Below are positions 63,953 to 64,000 of a stretch of DNA of 64,000 bases, piece after piece. The DNA is from Cellulomonas terrae (lineage in GTDB: Bacteria > Actinomycetota > Actinomycetes > Actinomycetales > Cellulomonadaceae): positions 124,001-188,000 of the forward strand of contig NZ_BJWH01000004.1 of the NCBI RefSeq assembly GCF_007990265.1, in the 5' to 3' direction. The notes under the pieces were generated by a model, which saw only the letters and a program-made list of their open reading frames with translations, had not been told where the DNA came from and did no database searches. The translations under genes and the position numbers were made by a program. Each line of letters begins with the position of its first letter. Position 1 is the first letter of the stretch.

Positions 63953-64000
63953 TCAGCCCAGCGGTGCCTGCCACGTCAGGAGCGTGCCGTGCCCGTCGGG
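63953..64000 (-). CDS. C-terminal fragment, probable sensor histidine kinase
   Basis: The last 15 codons before a TGA at 63953 on the minus strand read PDGHGTLLTWQAPLG, which resembles the final strand of the histidine kinase ATPase domain (GTxxTWxxPL). The rest lies off the window. Position, 17 bp past a convergent response regulator, supports a kinase partner. Confidence 0.45.
   Translation of the reverse strand, partial: PDGHGTLLTWQAPLG

Overview
The window is a stretch of chromosome from a very GC-rich actinobacterium, most likely an order Micrococcales organism of the Cellulomonas type. That rests on strong GC bias in third codon positions, frequent GTG starts, a WhiB regulator, MtrAB-LpqB, a DUF3499/Trm112/phosphomannomutase group, an NdgR-leuCD-HupB group, and gene order recalled from Mycobacterium (the Rv3268 to Rv3235 and Rv2989 to Rv2924c neighbourhoods). 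The genus is inferred. I see no insertion sequence, prophage, CRISPR array, rRNA or plasmid function. The core is vertically inherited, with a few insertions between conserved blocks.

Layout. 1-1.5 kb: the end of an envelope or polysaccharide block (FkbM methyltransferase, TIGR03089 protein). 1.5-8.7 kb: WhiB, a 1173-residue membrane glycosyltransferase fusion, DUF5719, a WbbL-like glycosyltransferase and a degenerate metallopeptidase-fold protein. 8.7-12.7 kb: DUF3499, a zinc ribbon, phosphomannomutase, Trm112, and ahcY behind a structured leader. 12.7-21.1 kb: RDD, SpoIIM and an AlkZ-like winged-helix protein, then a five-gene minus-strand operon (membrane protein, DUF4129, DUF4350, MoxR, DUF58) whose stops and starts overlap or nearly touch. 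21.2-32.1 kb: mtrA-mtrB-lpqB, comF, hpf, an AlkX/YcaQ-like protein, an EamA transporter and secA. 32.1-37.4 kb: Rv3235-family and LysM proteins, a two-domain unknown, an excisionase-type HTH protein, and a SAF/CpaE-like pair with a degenerate P-loop. 37.5-37.8 kb: tRNA-Gln(CTG) and tRNA-Glu(CTC). 38-47.5 kb: ndgR, leuCD, hupB, murA, plsC, gpsA, a Cys/Met PLP enzyme and ddl. 47.7-51.2 kb: desaturase, DUF3515 lipoprotein, thiL, GNAT, rpmB. 51.4-62.3 kb: DAK2, recG, ABC/DUF6297 exporter, rsmD, GNAT, coaD, a short SepIVA-like coiled coil, yceD, rpmF, rnc, mutM. 62.3-64 kb: a hydroxyacid dehydrogenase, a NarL/LuxR response regulator and the tail of what is probably a histidine kinase.

How the genes fit together. 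Most serve envelope construction and surveillance (glycosyltransferases, MurA, Ddl, MtrAB-LpqB, LysM, SecA, SepIVA), translation (L28, L32, HPF, RNase III, RsmD, tRNAs) and core metabolism (leucine, SAH recycling, thiamine-PP, CoA, phospholipid). A recurring feature is an A/T-rich -10 hexamer of form TANNNT ending 6-8 nt before the start codon, the signature of leaderless mRNAs. It decided many of the start choices below. Genes with true leaders (whiB, ahcY, rpmB, the yceD operon, tRNAs) instead carry a TTGNNN/TNNNNT promoter further upstream.
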